From contig OU862920.1 in the NCBI GenBank assembly GCA_917880885.1, positions 39,095,019 to 39,159,018 on the forward strand: a DNA stretch of 64,000 nucleotides, in the 5' to 3' direction. Positions 43,276 to 54,611 of this stretch are shown here, one piece after another; position 1 is the stretch's first letter; every line of letters begins with the position of its first letter. Below the pieces are notes generated by a model that had not been told where the DNA came from, searched no databases, and saw only the letters and a program-made list of their open reading frames with translations. Origin of the DNA: Limnephilus marmoratus (Eukaryota; Arthropoda; Insecta; Trichoptera; Limnephilidae). The translations under genes were made by a program, and so were the position numbers.

Positions 43276-43845
43276 ATCCAAAGTTTTTTTTCTTTTAATT
43301 TATGCGTATTAATGGTGACGCATGCTCTGAATATTTGCCGTTATTTTTTTGTCATTATCATAATATATTGGGTAGGTAGTGTAAATGAAACATATATTAT
43401 TTATTGCAGTATCACGGGCATTTCTATTTGTGTACACTTCTTGCTTTTGATCCCAAAGACAGGGATGCATAAATCTGAATATCAAATCATCGACCATTTC
43501 AAATATTTTTTCGTTGAAACGGATTCCATGACGATAGAACTAGGAATGTCTAACGAATATGGACATAAATGTTTGACGTCTAGTTGTGCACGCGAGTAAC
43601 TATGGTAACCAAGATGGCGCGATCATACTTGAAGGTCAAAAGTAGACGGGCTATCAACTTTAGCTAGTCAACAAAAAACTTGTTCAACTTTGTTGAAAGA
43701 AGGTTCACACCTGTCAATATGCTTTCAAGTGTCGAGTTGATCAACTAAAGTTGAACCGTGTGAACCGGCTATTAGATGTTATAAAAGTTGTCAAGTATCT
43801 TGAATTAGGGTATAACTCTATTTGATGAAATACTAACTTTAATGT

Positions 43846-44898
43846 ATATAAGGTTATCTCTCTCTCTCTCTCAGGTTATGTGGGTCCTAGCGATCCGTAA
43901 TGTAGGAAGGTTCTGCTTTTTTTGTTCCAGAATAAAAAAAGAACAAGAATGTTTGGGAATAAACGAAAACAGGTTTCTACTTGTGAGGTTAAATTGGTTT
44001 CAGTAATAAAAGAGTTCATTTCCAAAACAACCAAAGCCCAGTATAATTTTATAAAGAACATAACAATGTTGCCCTTTTGAGGGGCCGGGTTTCACATCCC
44101 CAAAAACATAACAGATTCTGAAACATAACAGATTCATAACAGATTTGACAGGAATATAATTAAGCAGAAAGAAATATCGTACCTGCGGACCATGGATCTT
44201 TATCTAATTCTACACTGACACGAACTCCCAATTCACTTGAATATAGCGCGTCGATGAACCGCGGGCCACATTCTCTCGCAATCTCCAGGATGGGAACCAG
44301 GAAAGACCCCCAGGAAGGCCAGAGAATGAGGACTCCCCGCCAGGGAGCAGCATCCAAGATCAGCACCAGCGCTCCGGTTGAGCCCACCGGATGAAACACG
44401 ATTTCCGTCAGCACACCTCATCAGGAAATGAACGCCGAGTGACCATCCGTCACAAATATGAGCAGCAATAACCGTACCAGGTCATAAGGACTCTCCCTCG
44501 CAAAGCTTTTCAATATGCCAGTCGCGATTATGTAGGTAATTTACAATACCGTTATTTCGCGGATAAATATCGGTCCCAATGGCGGCGACCAATCACATTA
44601 GAAACAGCGTTCCGATCACATCAGAAAGAAGCGTTTGCAAAATGTACATCGCCCGGCTCGCGATTAAAATCGTTTAAAACAATTTGTAACGAAGAGATTA
44701 TCCCATTTTTTAAATCCAAAACTATCACTAAAGTGACAAGTCGAATCAACACCGGCTTCCCGTACGGTGCGAATTCAAAAAGTAAAAACCAGAGAGAAAA
44801 AAAAAGTGTTGCCAATCCATTCCGTGCTGTTCAAATTATCAGGTTAGTGGTCAGGTAAATAATTATATCACAAATTGATAATTATTTACGTGACAATT
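43846..44898 (-). repeat. 3' LTR of the gypsy element
   Basis: On the minus strand it starts AATTGTCACG just after the purine tract and ends AACCTTATAT. It contains a (CT)n stretch at its 3' end and a GC-rich middle (44220-44400). Confidence 0.93.
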
Positions 44899-44909
44899 CC
44901 CCCCTTCTC
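44899..44909 (-). other. Polypurine tract
   Basis: GAGAAGGGGGG on the minus strand directly before the 3' LTR: the expected plus-strand priming site of reverse transcription. Confidence 0.85.
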
Positions 44910-47065
44910 ACGAAAATGTTTGGCCCCAAACATGAAATCCACGGTTCCGATGTAAAAAAAAAATAAACAAATAAAAAAATAAAGGTACACTAACTAACTA
45001 ACTAACTAGAAGATAGGTCCATCAGGTATCTAGAAATTTTACAACAAGTAACCATTAGCAATCATAAACAATAAATCATATAAATCTAGATAGATTGAAA
45101 GAACAATGAGAATAGGATGGTACGAGAATAAGGAGTCTACAACACCTTCAGCAACGATGGAGCTGGGTGCTGGCATTACTGGCTGAAGTCCAGACCTGTT
45201 ATTCTCATGACATCCTAACATCGGGAACATCTTAAAAATAAAGAACACAATCAATGAAAAGAAAAAAAATTATGCACAAAGCATCACTTTTCCTTCAGCA
45301 GGAAATTTTGCCATTAAAAAAGAGGCTTCACTTTAGGGTGGTCAACCATCCCTCACTTCACTGAATTTAGGCTATTTATTAATAGCGAAAAGGTAACTAT
45401 TCTATCTACCTAGGTCCAACAGGTCTAATAGGTTAACATAGAATTTTATTCAACAAAATACAGAACAGACATTAAACCTAGAATGAGGAATATCTTTCAC
45501 AGATATTTAACTTAGTTTAATTAAGTTTAAAAAAAAGATTTATAACAATGTAGAACCATAAGTATATGAGTAGTACTTGTGTATTAATGAATTAGTTAGA
45601 CCAAGATTGCAAAACTTGTCTACTAAAAGTGGTTAGATTAGGGTTTACATTTTTTAGAAATACCTATCCGTACAGGTGGTTACAATAGGGTTTACATAAT
45701 AAGAAATACCTATGTTTCAAAATTAAAAAATTAGATCAGGTTTTACAATACCAAAGATATACCTGTCTACAAGTGGTAACAATGAGTATCAGTAGGAACA
45801 CAAAGACAAGCGAAACAGAATCTAGAATGTTTAGCTGAATGCATAGGGATTACAATTTAACAAAAAAAACCTAGCTAATAGTAGTGAACCACTATGAAAA
45901 AATATATAGAGTACAAGCCATTTTAATAACTAAAACAGTGTACATAGTTTGCACAAGAAAAAGACTGAGATCACACCGTAGACGGAGATCCTTCAAAATA
46001 TTACTTCAAAAGTAAGCAAAAGGCAAAATTTCTTGAACAGACAATATGTATTGGTGATCGAATATATTGTGATAATCGACACTATCTAAATTGGTGATCA
46101 ATCAAAACATTTGAATGACACTAGGTACAAAATTGTGTAGAGAAACACTGGTGTTTCAGCAGTGAGACTAATATAAATATTTTACTTATGACTATAAGCT
46201 ATACAAAAATACGCTCTCCTGTGCTAGAGGTAGAGTATTATATATTCCATGCTGGAATTACTTAATAGGAAAGTATGCCGAAGCAGTACTACCTTTGTTA
46301 GAAAGACATAATAATGTTTTTAATAAACTATGACTTAATATTATTCACTTTAAGGAAAGCTAAACCAAACTTAATTGTAACAAATACTAGCTAAATATAA
46401 TCTATTTATTATATAATATAATCTATTTATGAAAATATACACATTTTGTATACCAGAAAGTTGCTCAAATCTCTGCTACACAAAGAACTACACTTAAGAA
46501 TATATTTTGTTCTCTAGTTCCTTGGAGGATCTTTGGTTATAAGGCATGTCGGAGGGACGACAAAATGGAAAGAAAGCTCCACTGAACTAGAGAAAAAATG
46601 GATTTAGATTTAAAAGTAGGGAACATTACAAAATATCCGTTAACTGACGGAGTAGAGATGCGATACCAATGTGTGTGCGTGTGTGCATTGCAGTGATAAT
46701 ACTGACAGAAATAATATAGACAGGGTGTCTACTAAAAAAAACGAGAAATACTCATATCCAATCTAATTATATATATCACTTGAAAAAAAAAATAAGTCAT
46801 GTGAAGGAGAGAGAAAAAAAAAAAAATGACTTAAGGTTTGGGCGCCACTGATCATCAGATCAGATTCTAGTTGAACGAGGGTAAATAACCGTTTATCATC
46901 AATAAACTAGAATATTGCGTTTACTCCGACCACATGCTTTGGAGGTACCAAACTCCAAGACACATAACCTGAACAAACACATAAAGAAACAAATGAAATG
47001 GAGTGGAAGGTTGGTAGTCTTACACACCACGACATTGGCTTCCTATAATGTACTTAAAGTAATAA
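44910..47065 (-). other. Long non-coding region between pol and 3' LTR
   Basis: About 2.2 kb, AT-rich, with no frame above about 70 codons and none resembling an envelope. Some short repeated words (GGTTTACAAT, AGAAATACCTA, near 45610-45780) recur, indicating a degenerate local repeat. Confidence 0.7.
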
Positions 47066-50000
47066 TTAGTCTAAACGAACGATATCCTTGACGTGAAAAT
47101 TTCCTACTATTTTTCCTTTCATATCTGCCAAAGTATAAATTAAATCAGAGACTTTACCCTTTATGACATTGCGAACAAATCTAGGTGCCAATTTATGAGA
47201 GAAATAATCTGGTCCACTGGATTGAACAAAATTTTTCCTCCAAATGACGTCTCCAACATCATAAATAACCGACTTACGACGCAAGTTGTAGTGTTGGGCA
47301 TTCTTTTTAAAAGCTTGCAGTAATGCATTAGAAACTTGCTCATAAATTGGAGCTAACTCTTCCAATTTTTTAGCAAATTCACTTCTAGATTGTTCTAGGG
47401 TAGTGTCTGCGACACCAGAAGAAATATTTATTTCATGAAATTTTCCGTCAATGATTTGTTCTCTTCCGTGCATGAGGAAAAAAGGCGTGAAACCTGTTGC
47501 GAAATTAACCGTATTATTCAAGGCTGACTGAATCTGAGGCAGAAATCTGGACCAATTACGATGGTCAGACTCGGTCAAGATAGACAAGGCAGTCCCGATA
47601 GTTTGGTTATACCGCTCAACTACATTGTTTTGCGGGGTGTAATAAGCGTTATAAAAAGGCATGGGAACATTATAATCTGATAACAATTGTTTAAATTCTT
47701 TTGAGACAAATTGTTTCCCGTTATCACATATAAAAGTTTGCGGAACACCGTGTACCAAGAAAATATATTGTTCTACATTTTTAACAATGCTTTTAGCAGT
47801 AGCATTTCTGAGCGGAAAAATCCAAGTATATTTCGAAAAAACGTCAACAACCGATAAAATGTACATAAATCCCGCGTAACTACGTGGAAGAGGACCAACA
47901 AGGTCGATAGACAACATTTGCATCGGTCTGTTGACTAATTTTGGATTCGTAGAAATGCCAGCCGGCGCAGATGTATTTATTTTATGTGCCTTGCACGTTT
48001 TACATTTATTAACAAACTTTTTGACATCATTATACATACCCGGCCAAAAATAACGGAGTTGAACTTTCTTATACGTTCTGAATACACCTGGGTGGCAAGA
48101 GCTAATAGACTCGTGTTCTTTACTTAAAATAGCGTTACGGTCCTTAAAAGGAACTACCAGCTTCCAAGCTGTATCCTCCTGTAGAGCGAAACGGGACTTA
48201 GAGTGACGAAATAAACAATTATCCTTAATTTGAAAATTATTAAAACGTTGAGGATTATTTTTACAATTAGTAAATAAGTTATTGTACCAATTATCCGTGC
48301 TAGTAGGAAGGTTGTCAATGGCTCCAATAGTTAAATCGTCTTTACGCGAAAGAGCGTCGGGTACAGTGTTAAATTTACCCTTCCTGTGGACTACGTCAAA
48401 AGAAAATTGAGAAAGGCGGGTAGACCAACGTGCAAGTCTGCCTGTCGGATTTGATAAAGACACTAGCCATTGCAAACTGGAGTGGTCAGTTACTACTGTG
48501 AAGTGAACTCCCTCTATGTAGGGCCTGAAGTGATTCACCGAATCTAACACCGCTAAGAGTTCGCGCTCCGTCACGCCGTAGTTTCGCTCGTGAATGTTCA
48601 GACACCTAGAAAAAAAAGAAACCGGGTGTTCTTCTCCTTCAAAGACCTGTGTGAGCACGCCGCCTATCCCAACGTTGCTCGCGTCACAGTGTATGGTAAA
48701 TGGAAGTGAAAAATCAGGACAATTGATAACCGGCGCGGAAGTTAATGCCTTTTTTAATTTTTTAAAAGAGTCTTCAGCCTCTGAAGACCAAGAAAAATTA
48801 CTCACCCCCTTTCTTGAGCCAGTGAGTCTTGTTAAAGGGGCCGCTATTGTGGAAAAATTCTTGATGAAACGTCTATAATATCCACAAAGTCCAATAAATG
48901 CTTTTAACTGTTTAGAATTCTTAGGAGTGGGGTAAGTTCGAATAGACTCTAGCTTGACTGGATCTGTGCGAAGACCCTTTGCATCAACAATATAACCCAG
49001 ATACTTCAACTCGTCCTTACAAAACTCACATTTTTTGAGATTAATTGTTAAACCTGCTTCTTTAATACGTGTGAAAACTTTATTTAACAATTCTAAATGT
49101 GACTCAAAATCTTCTGAAATAATAATTAAATCATCCAGGTAGCAGAAAACGTTTTCATCGAACTCTGGACCAAAAAGAGCATCAACAAGACGCTGTAATT
49201 CACTAGGTGCATTTTTCAGACCAAATGGCATCCTAACAAATTCAAAAAGTCCATGACCTGGTACAACAAAAGCCGTTTTAGAACAAGAGTCCTTATGTAA
49301 AGGTATCTGCCAAAAACTTTTCGATAAATCAATAGAGGTTATAAAGCGTGCACCACGTAGCTTGTCTAAAATGCGCGAAATATACGGCAAGGGGTACGAA
49401 TCCCTTGTCGTGACGCTGTTAAGTTTCCTAGAGTCCAAGCAGAACCTTGCAGAACCATCCTTCTTAGGCACGATCAAAACCGGATTCGACCAAGCCGAAC
49501 GCGAACGGCGAACAACACCTAAATCTAACATTTCCTTAAGTTGTGATTCAAGTTGTTGCTGACGAGTTTGAGACAAAGGGTAATACCGTTGCTTAATGGG
49601 ATCTCCTGTTGTATTAATTTTATGCTGCACTAAATGAGTACGACCCAGTCCACATTTTTCAAACGAAATTGACTTAAATTTATCAATTACATTATTTAGC
49701 CTATGATTGTCTTGAGGGGACAGTAGGGAAGCTGATGTGATCTTGCGAATTTCACTTAAAGTATTCTCAACATCACGTCCACTGTTGGCCTTTGAAAACA
49801 ATTGAGGAGCGATGTCAAATTGTTTCCAAAAGTCGACTCCCAAAACAATCACGGGAGAAAGAGACGGAATTACAAAAAAAATTATATATTTCTTAATACT
49901 ATTAAAAGTAACTAGTACCCGCATAGTACCAATTACATCTTGATGTTTACCATCCGCGGTGGTAACGTAAGAATCAAGCTTATCTAACTTAAAACCTAAA

Positions 50001-50149
50001 CTTAAGAAAAACCTATACAGTGAACCACCAAAACAACTCACACTAGCTCCGCTATCCAAAAGAGCTGAAAAAACTAAATTGTTAATTGCAATATTAACAT
50101 GAGGTCTAATATCTTGACCGCTGGTCATCATCGGCATGAATGCGTCCAT
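47066..50149 (-). CDS. pol: Gypsy Pol polyprotein, intact (protease-RT-RNase H-integrase)
   Basis: 1027 codons from the first ATG, but the frame is open upstream to the frameshift site at 50239, which is the likelier start of Pol. Domains: aspartic protease with DSGA at residues 32-35; RT about 185-400 with SIDLSKSFWQIPL (catalytic Asp about 274) and YLDD at 337-340; RNase H about 480-605 (CDAS, TERE, TDHSS, PDALSR); zinc-binding HHCC about 679-719; integrase core with D749, D809 and E845 (35 residues between the last two, the standard spacing); and a C-terminal segment with VGDVIWRK and SHKLAPRFV like a GPY/F module. No stops, frameshifts or missing catalytic residues were seen, so it looks competent. 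Transcribed with gag from the LTR at 51825-52877. Confidence 0.96.
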   Translation of the reverse strand: MDAFMPMMTSGQDIRPHVNIAINNLVFSALLDSGASVSCFGGSLYRFFLSLGFKLDKLDSYVTTADGKHQDVIGTMRVLVTFNSIKKYIIFFVIPSLSPVIVLGVDFWKQFDIAPQLFSKANSGRDVENTLSEIRKITSASLLSPQDNHRLNNVIDKFKSISFEKCGLGRTHLVQHKINTTGDPIKQRYYPLSQTRQQQLESQLKEMLDLGVVRRSRSAWSNPVLIVPKKDGSARFCLDSRKLNSVTTRDSYPLPYISRILDKLRGARFITSIDLSKSFWQIPLHKDSCSKTAFVVPGHGLFEFVRMPFGLKNAPSELQRLVDALFGPEFDENVFCYLDDLIIISEDFESHLELLNKVFTRIKEAGLTINLKKCEFCKDELKYLGYIVDAKGLRTDPVKLESIRTYPTPKNSKQLKAFIGLCGYYRRFIKNFSTIAAPLTRLTGSRKGVSNFSWSSEAEDSFKKLKKALTSAPVINCPDFSLPFTIHCDASNVGIGGVLTQVFEGEEHPVSFFSRCLNIHERNYGVTERELLAVLDSVNHFRPYIEGVHFTVVTDHSSLQWLVSLSNPTGRLARWSTRLSQFSFDVVHRKGKFNTVPDALSRKDDLTIGAIDNLPTSTDNWYNNLFTNCKNNPQRFNNFQIKDNCLFRHSKSRFALQEDTAWKLVVPFKDRNAILSKEHESISSCHPGVFRTYKKVQLRYFWPGMYNDVKKFVNKCKTCKAHKINTSAPAGISTNPKLVNRPMQMLSIDLVGPLPRSYAGFMYILSVVDVFSKYTWIFPLRNATAKSIVKNVEQYIFLVHGVPQTFICDNGKQFVSKEFKQLLSDYNVPMPFYNAYYTPQNNVVERYNQTIGTALSILTESDHRNWSRFLPQIQSALNNTVNFATGFTPFFLMHGREQIIDGKFHEINISSGVADTTLEQSRSEFAKKLEELAPIYEQVSNALLQAFKKNAQHYNLRRKSVIYDVGDVIWRKNFVQSSGPDYFSHKLAPRFVRNVIKGKVSDLIYTLADMKGKIVGNFHVKDIVRLD

Positions 50150-50235
50150 GTCATGGTCGATGGGACTGGTACTCGAGTTTGAAACTATCGGTGGTCTCCT
50201 AGCATCCTCGCTAGCAGAATGTGGGGGACCCCCGT

Positions 50236-51198
50236 CTAGTTTTTTGAATTATGTCGTTCAGGATTAGCTTGTCGCTTGGTATGATTCTTCTGAGAATCAA
50301 ACTTCCATTTTCTACAAAACGGCTTGGAATGACCTTTTATATTACAATAAGCGCAAAGTAATTTATTTCTATAAAATTGTGCAGAAGGTGAAGAAGAAGA
50401 GGAAGAAGGTGCAGCATTATTATTCAACGGAACGGATGACGGTTTATTCTTGTCTTTGACCGAATTTGCTTCATCGTCGGAAATAGCTAAACTTTTTTCA
50501 AATCGCTTACAAACACTAATTAAGGAATTTAAATTTTTATCCTCAAAATAAGCAATAACAAGAGCATATTTCGGCAATAGGCTATTGCACACTAAATCCA
50601 CAATTTGTTCTTCCGGAAGTTGAACGTTTAATCTTAAATTAGCTAATTGCACGTCTTCAACATAATCAACTACGCTTTGATTATACTTCTGTTTCATAGA
50701 GAAGAGAGCTTTTAAAGCTTCGGTTTGGTTAGCGATTGGATCAAAACGAGATAAAATTAGTTTTTTCAGTTCTAGCCAAGTTAAATTATCTTTATAAATG
50801 GTACGATACCATAGCAATGCTCTTCCCTCCAAAAGGTCAGCAAACGAAGTGACAACAAGCGGCAACTCAATACGACGACACCTAGATAACTCCTCCACAC
50901 GTTGTATAAAGTCACGGATGTCTGAAGATCCGTTAAACTTAACACCCCAGCTATGTACGGAAGGATTTGTAGTTATATTCTGATAATAATTATTAGTTAT
51001 GATGGTATTTGTATTAGGACTTTCATCACTGCTTGTTTCTTGTTGAGAAGAAGTACCACTAGATTGTTTAAGGTTCCTGTTGTAAATTCGCGCTTGCTCT
51101 CTCATGGCGGACAAAGTGGGTTCTGGAGTAATATTAACGTCAGAAAGCATCTGAATCATTTCCTCTTTTGAGGCCCCGTTGATGTTAGACAACGACAT
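50236..51198 (-). CDS. gag: Gypsy Gag, intact, 320 residues
   Basis: Begins at ATG 51198-51196 about 630 bp after the 5' LTR. The N-terminal and central helical region (RDFIQRVEELSRCRR, LEGRALLWYR, RFDP, FSMKQKYNQSVVDYVEDVQ, LPEEQIVDLVCNSLLPKY) matches the retrotransposon Gag capsid family. A Ser-rich linker follows. One zinc knuckle CAYCNIKGHSKPFC (C-x2-C-x4-H-x4-C, residues 282-295) precedes a basic tail, as expected for the nucleocapsid that packages element RNA. It ends at TAG (50236-50238), immediately preceded by the slippery heptamer that leads into pol in the -1 frame. Confidence 0.95.
   Translation of the reverse strand: MSLSNINGASKEEMIQMLSDVNITPEPTLSAMREQARIYNRNLKQSSGTSSQQETSSDESPNTNTIITNNYYQNITTNPSVHSWGVKFNGSSDIRDFIQRVEELSRCRRIELPLVVTSFADLLEGRALLWYRTIYKDNLTWLELKKLILSRFDPIANQTEALKALFSMKQKYNQSVVDYVEDVQLANLRLNVQLPEEQIVDLVCNSLLPKYALVIAYFEDKNLNSLISVCKRFEKSLAISDDEANSVKDKNKPSSVPLNNNAAPSSSSSSPSAQFYRNKLLCAYCNIKGHSKPFCRKWKFDSQKNHTKRQANPERHNSKN
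50239..50245 (-). promoter_or_regulatory. -1 ribosomal frameshift heptamer A AAA AAC
   Basis: The last two gag codons are AAA AAC, preceded by A and followed at once by the stop TAG. Pol is in the -1 frame and open from this point. A AAA AAC is one of the canonical retroviral-type slippery sequences. GGGGGTCCCCC lies 5-15 nt downstream and could help form a stimulatory structure. Confidence 0.8.
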
Positions 51199-51805
51199 TT
51201 TGTCAAATGGAATTTATTTATGTAAAAAAAACGAAGAAAAAATTCCAAATGATTCCATATAAAATAGTTAATATTTATGAGATAAACCGAATAACACTAT
51301 ATTAAGTCTGGAAAATTGTTTATAAAGTTATTACGATAACATAATCGAAGTATAATAATGATCGTTTGACATCTGACACATGTCAACAAAAATCGCTATC
51401 AGCTGATCTGTAATAACAACTGACATAACCATAGACAAACTTGCCAGCCTACAAAAATGTCCCAAAAATATTATCCGAAAAAAAGAACGAAGCTGTTCTA
51501 GTAGGTATATTTATGTTTACGTTACACAAAATTTGAGAGCGAACGAAGCTCAACCGGAAACCAATACAATTTAAAGCAAAGCAAAAAAATGACATAATAA
51601 TATGCACAAAATTTCAAACTACCGCGAAATATTTCATATAATCCATTATAACGCATCTACACACACACACTGGTACCATTATAACAGTATGAAGATATTA
51701 ATGAATAATACATATCCAACCTTGAAAATTCGGAAAAAGAAGCAGAAACTTAAAACATAACAGACCGTTAGAATATACGGGCACCAAAAGCAGAATATTC
51801 AACTT
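51199..51805 (-). other. 5' leader of the gypsy element
   Basis: Untranslated region between the PBS and gag. Contains a (CA)n tract (51658-51670). A packaging signal is expected here but cannot be seen. Confidence 0.6.
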
Positions 51806-51824
51806 AAAACGTTGGGAGCGCCAA
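51806..51824 (-). other. Primer-binding site
   Basis: TTGGCGCTCCCAACG directly follows the 5' LTR on the minus strand. TGGCGC at this place is the usual start of a tRNA 3'-end complement. The exact tRNA was not determined. Confidence 0.7.
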
Positions 51825-52877
51825 ATATAAGGTTATCTCTCTCTCTCTCTCAGGTTATGTGGGTCCTAGCGATCCGTAATGTAGGAAGGTTCTGCTTTTT
51901 TTGTTCCAGAATAAAAAAAGAACAAGAATGTTTGGGAATAAACGAAAACAGGTTTCTACTTGTGAGGTTAAATTGGTTTCAGTAATAAAAGAGTTCATTT
52001 CCAAAACAACCAAAGCCCAGTATAATTTTATAAAGAACATAACAATGTTGCCCTTTTGAGGGGCCGGGTTTCACATCCCCAAAAACATAACAGATTCTGA
52101 AACATAACAGATTCATAACAGATTTGACAGGAATATAATTAAGCAGAAAGAAATATCGTACCTGCGGACCATGGATCTTTATCTAATTCTACACTGACAC
52201 GAACTCCCAATTCACTTGAATATAGCGCGTCGATGAACCGCGGGCCACATTCTCTCGCAATCTCCAGGATGGGAACCAGGAAAGACCCCCAGGAAGGCCA
52301 GAGAATGAGGACTCCCCGCCAGGGAGCAGCATCCAAGATCAGCACCAGCGCTCCGGTTGAGCCCACCGGATGAAACACGATTTCCGTCAGCACACCTCAT
52401 CAGGAAATGAACGCCGAGTGACCATCCGTCACAAATATGAGCAGCAATAACCGTACCAGGTCATAAGGACTCTCCCTCGCAAAGCTTTTCAATATGCCAG
52501 TCGCGATTATGTAGGTAATTTACAATACCGTTATTTCGCGGATAAATATCGGTCCCAATGGCGGCGACCAATCACATTAGAAACAGCGTTCCGATCACAT
52601 CAGAAAGAAGCGTTTGCAAAATGTACATCGCCCGGCTCGCGATTAAAATCGTTTAAAACAATTTGTAACGAAGAGATTATCCCATTTTTTAAATCCAAAA
52701 CTATCACTAAAGTGACAAGTCGAATCAACACCGGCTTCCCGTACGGTGCGAATTCAAAAAGTAAAAACCAGAGAGAAAAAAAAAGTGTTGCCAATCCATT
52801 CCGTGCTGTTCAAATTATCAGGTTAGTGGTCAGGTAAATAATTATATCACAAATTGATAATTATTTACGTGACAATT
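51825..52877 (-). repeat. 5' LTR of the gypsy element
   Basis: Same sequence as 43846-44898 without visible differences. It should drive transcription of gag-pol towards lower coordinates. Confidence 0.93.
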
Positions 52878-53472
52878 GGCGCTTCGCATATACTTTTTGA
52901 GAATAAACGAGAGTTAATTAGTTCATAAGATATTTTAACAAACATCACATTTACGTAAGAACGTAGTCACCGTTTTCATTATCGTTCTCGTACATGGCAA
53001 TTCTTAATTCTGCTGATGGCAAATTCTTGGTCTTTTGATCTTAGTTCTCAATGTCAACACTGGCACAACTAATCTGACAGATCTGTCACAGCATAAATAG
53101 CTATTCCGGGTAGCGCAAGACAGAGAGACATTTTCAAGAGTGATCGCCAACGTCGGGGGGACCTGATACGGCACACAAAGTAGAAGAAGATAAATAAACC
53201 AATCATTACATTGAAAACTTTGTGCTTTTTGTACTGACGAAGTGTCAACGCTATTTGACCATAAATAAACCAATCATGACCATAAACACGCCAATAATTT
53301 ACCACTTTTTTTTTTAGTGAGTGAAATTACGTCACACATACCATCGACAAGGATAGAGGAAACAATAAAAAAGGATCGACCATAGACAATATAATTATCT
53401 TTCGGTACCTACCCAATTCGATAGCCTAAAATATTATTTTAAAAATAAAATGTCAAAATGTTACCCAGGAGC
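52878..53472. other. Nothing recognised
   Basis: AAATAAACCAATCAT occurs twice (about 53190 and 53262), 72 bp apart. No gene seen. Confidence 0.35.
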
Positions 53473-53480
53473 ATTAGAGC

Positions 53481-54281
53481 TAGACGTGGGGCGTTACGTC
53501 GTTTTCAAGAAACGTAACGAAACTAGTTTCTTGGTCGGCGTAACCTGTTTCAAAACAGGTTATTTTTGTAACTAGTTATTTTCATTCGGCTACAGTTACA
53601 CACGAAACTGTATACCTCCACCGACTATACAGTTACACACGAAACGAAAATAAATTAAATCACTGTCTAGTTTCTATTCTATTGTAGCTATACAGTGAAA
53701 TCAATATATATTAAATTAACTTCCCTTCATACTTTATTCAGGCCTAGGACTGACTGGATTAAATGTATTTATGATTAATTATTTTTATAATTTTTTTTTA
53801 TACTTCACTATATTTACACTTTATTTAGACTTATTACGATCCACACTAATTATATTGACATAATAACAAAGAAACATTACACGTTACATTAAATGTACAT
53901 AAAACACAAAAATAATATATAAACGTTAATATTTAGAAGAAAGTATTCAAAATTATACACAAGTACAACAACGATCTAAAACAAACTAAATTATTTTACT
54001 TTAAATTCAAAAAGTGGTCTCTCGCTTCCCAGAAACGGAACCCACTCCCACTTATTCGGAAATTTTCGATCTAAAATCTCGCATGCTCGGCCGGCCGGTA
54101 TGCGCAACTATGCGAAACGTGGCGAAACTACTCAGTACTCAGTTACTCACATCACATCCAACACCAACAATAACGCATTTGCAAAAATAACTACTTGTAA
54201 TTTTATCGAAACTAGTTATTTCCGTTTCATACCGTGTAACTAGTTATTGTAACTAGTTACGTTAAATAACGCCCACGCCTA
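53481..54281. mobile_element. hAT element, non-autonomous, 801 bp
   Basis: The ends TAGACGTGGGGCGTTACG (53481) and the inverse GTTAAATAACGCCCACGCCTA (last part ACGCCCACGCCTA, to 54281) are flanked by the perfect 8-bp duplication ATTAGAGC (53473-53480, 54282-54289). Subterminal zones are rich in AACTAGTTA. No transposase. Confidence 0.92.
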
Positions 54282-54289
54282 ATTAGAGC

Positions 54290-54611
54290 TACACCTGACA
54301 GAGTGCTGCCCTGAGAAAATTAGCTCATTTTCTCTAGACAGACCTTTATCAGATGGAAACCCGTTGCTCTAAGAAATCAACTGTCGTAAAAAATAACTTG
54401 AAATTTCAATCCCTTCAAAACGGGAAGAACTACAAATAAGATTCAGCTTTCTCCTACGACAATATCGAATTTTGACATTTCTCTGGTGTAACAACAGAAA
54501 AATGAAAAACTCTGAATTACATGTTTTAGCTTTTTTATTCATGTGTGTATGCAGATAAGACACAAACAGGATATACAATATAATATAAGCATACACATAA
54601 TATATAATACA
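54290..54611. other. Nothing recognised
   Basis: AT-rich spacer. Confidence 0.35.

Larger units (their letters stand above)
42684..43771 (+). mobile_element. PIF/Harbinger element, internally deleted
   Basis: Flanked by TTA (42681-42683, 43772-43774). The ends TGGCGCGTTCAGACGTTTC and (inverted) TAGCCGGTTCACACGGTTC are related, continuing to TTGTTGATC against TTAGTTGATC. It carries the start of a Harbinger transposase gene and a 77-nt T tract. It is inserted in the decayed gypsy pol. MITE relatives lie at 5680-6045 and 7689-7835. Confidence 0.7.
43846..52877 (-). mobile_element. Complete Ty3/gypsy LTR retrotransposon, 9.0 kb, recently inserted
   Basis: Two 1053-bp LTRs (43846-44898 and 51825-52877) are in the same orientation at a constant offset of 7979 bp and appear identical by eye, including all short frames within them. 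Between them on the minus strand are the PBS, gag, pol and PPT, so the element is structurally complete and both genes are open. There is no env-like gene. About 2.2 kb of non-coding sequence lies between pol and the 3' LTR. The LTR is long for gypsy elements. A normal 4-6 bp target duplication was not found. Confidence 0.95.

Noticed and set aside
43876..44421. Short frames inside the LTRs, duplicated at 51855-52400
   Set aside because: They are duplicated only because the LTRs are identical. None has coding features.
45039..45254. Possible env remnant in the gypsy element
   Set aside because: The 71-codon frame has hydrophobic patches but no signal peptide, fusion-peptide-like or transmembrane arrangement. 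The region is treated as non-coding.
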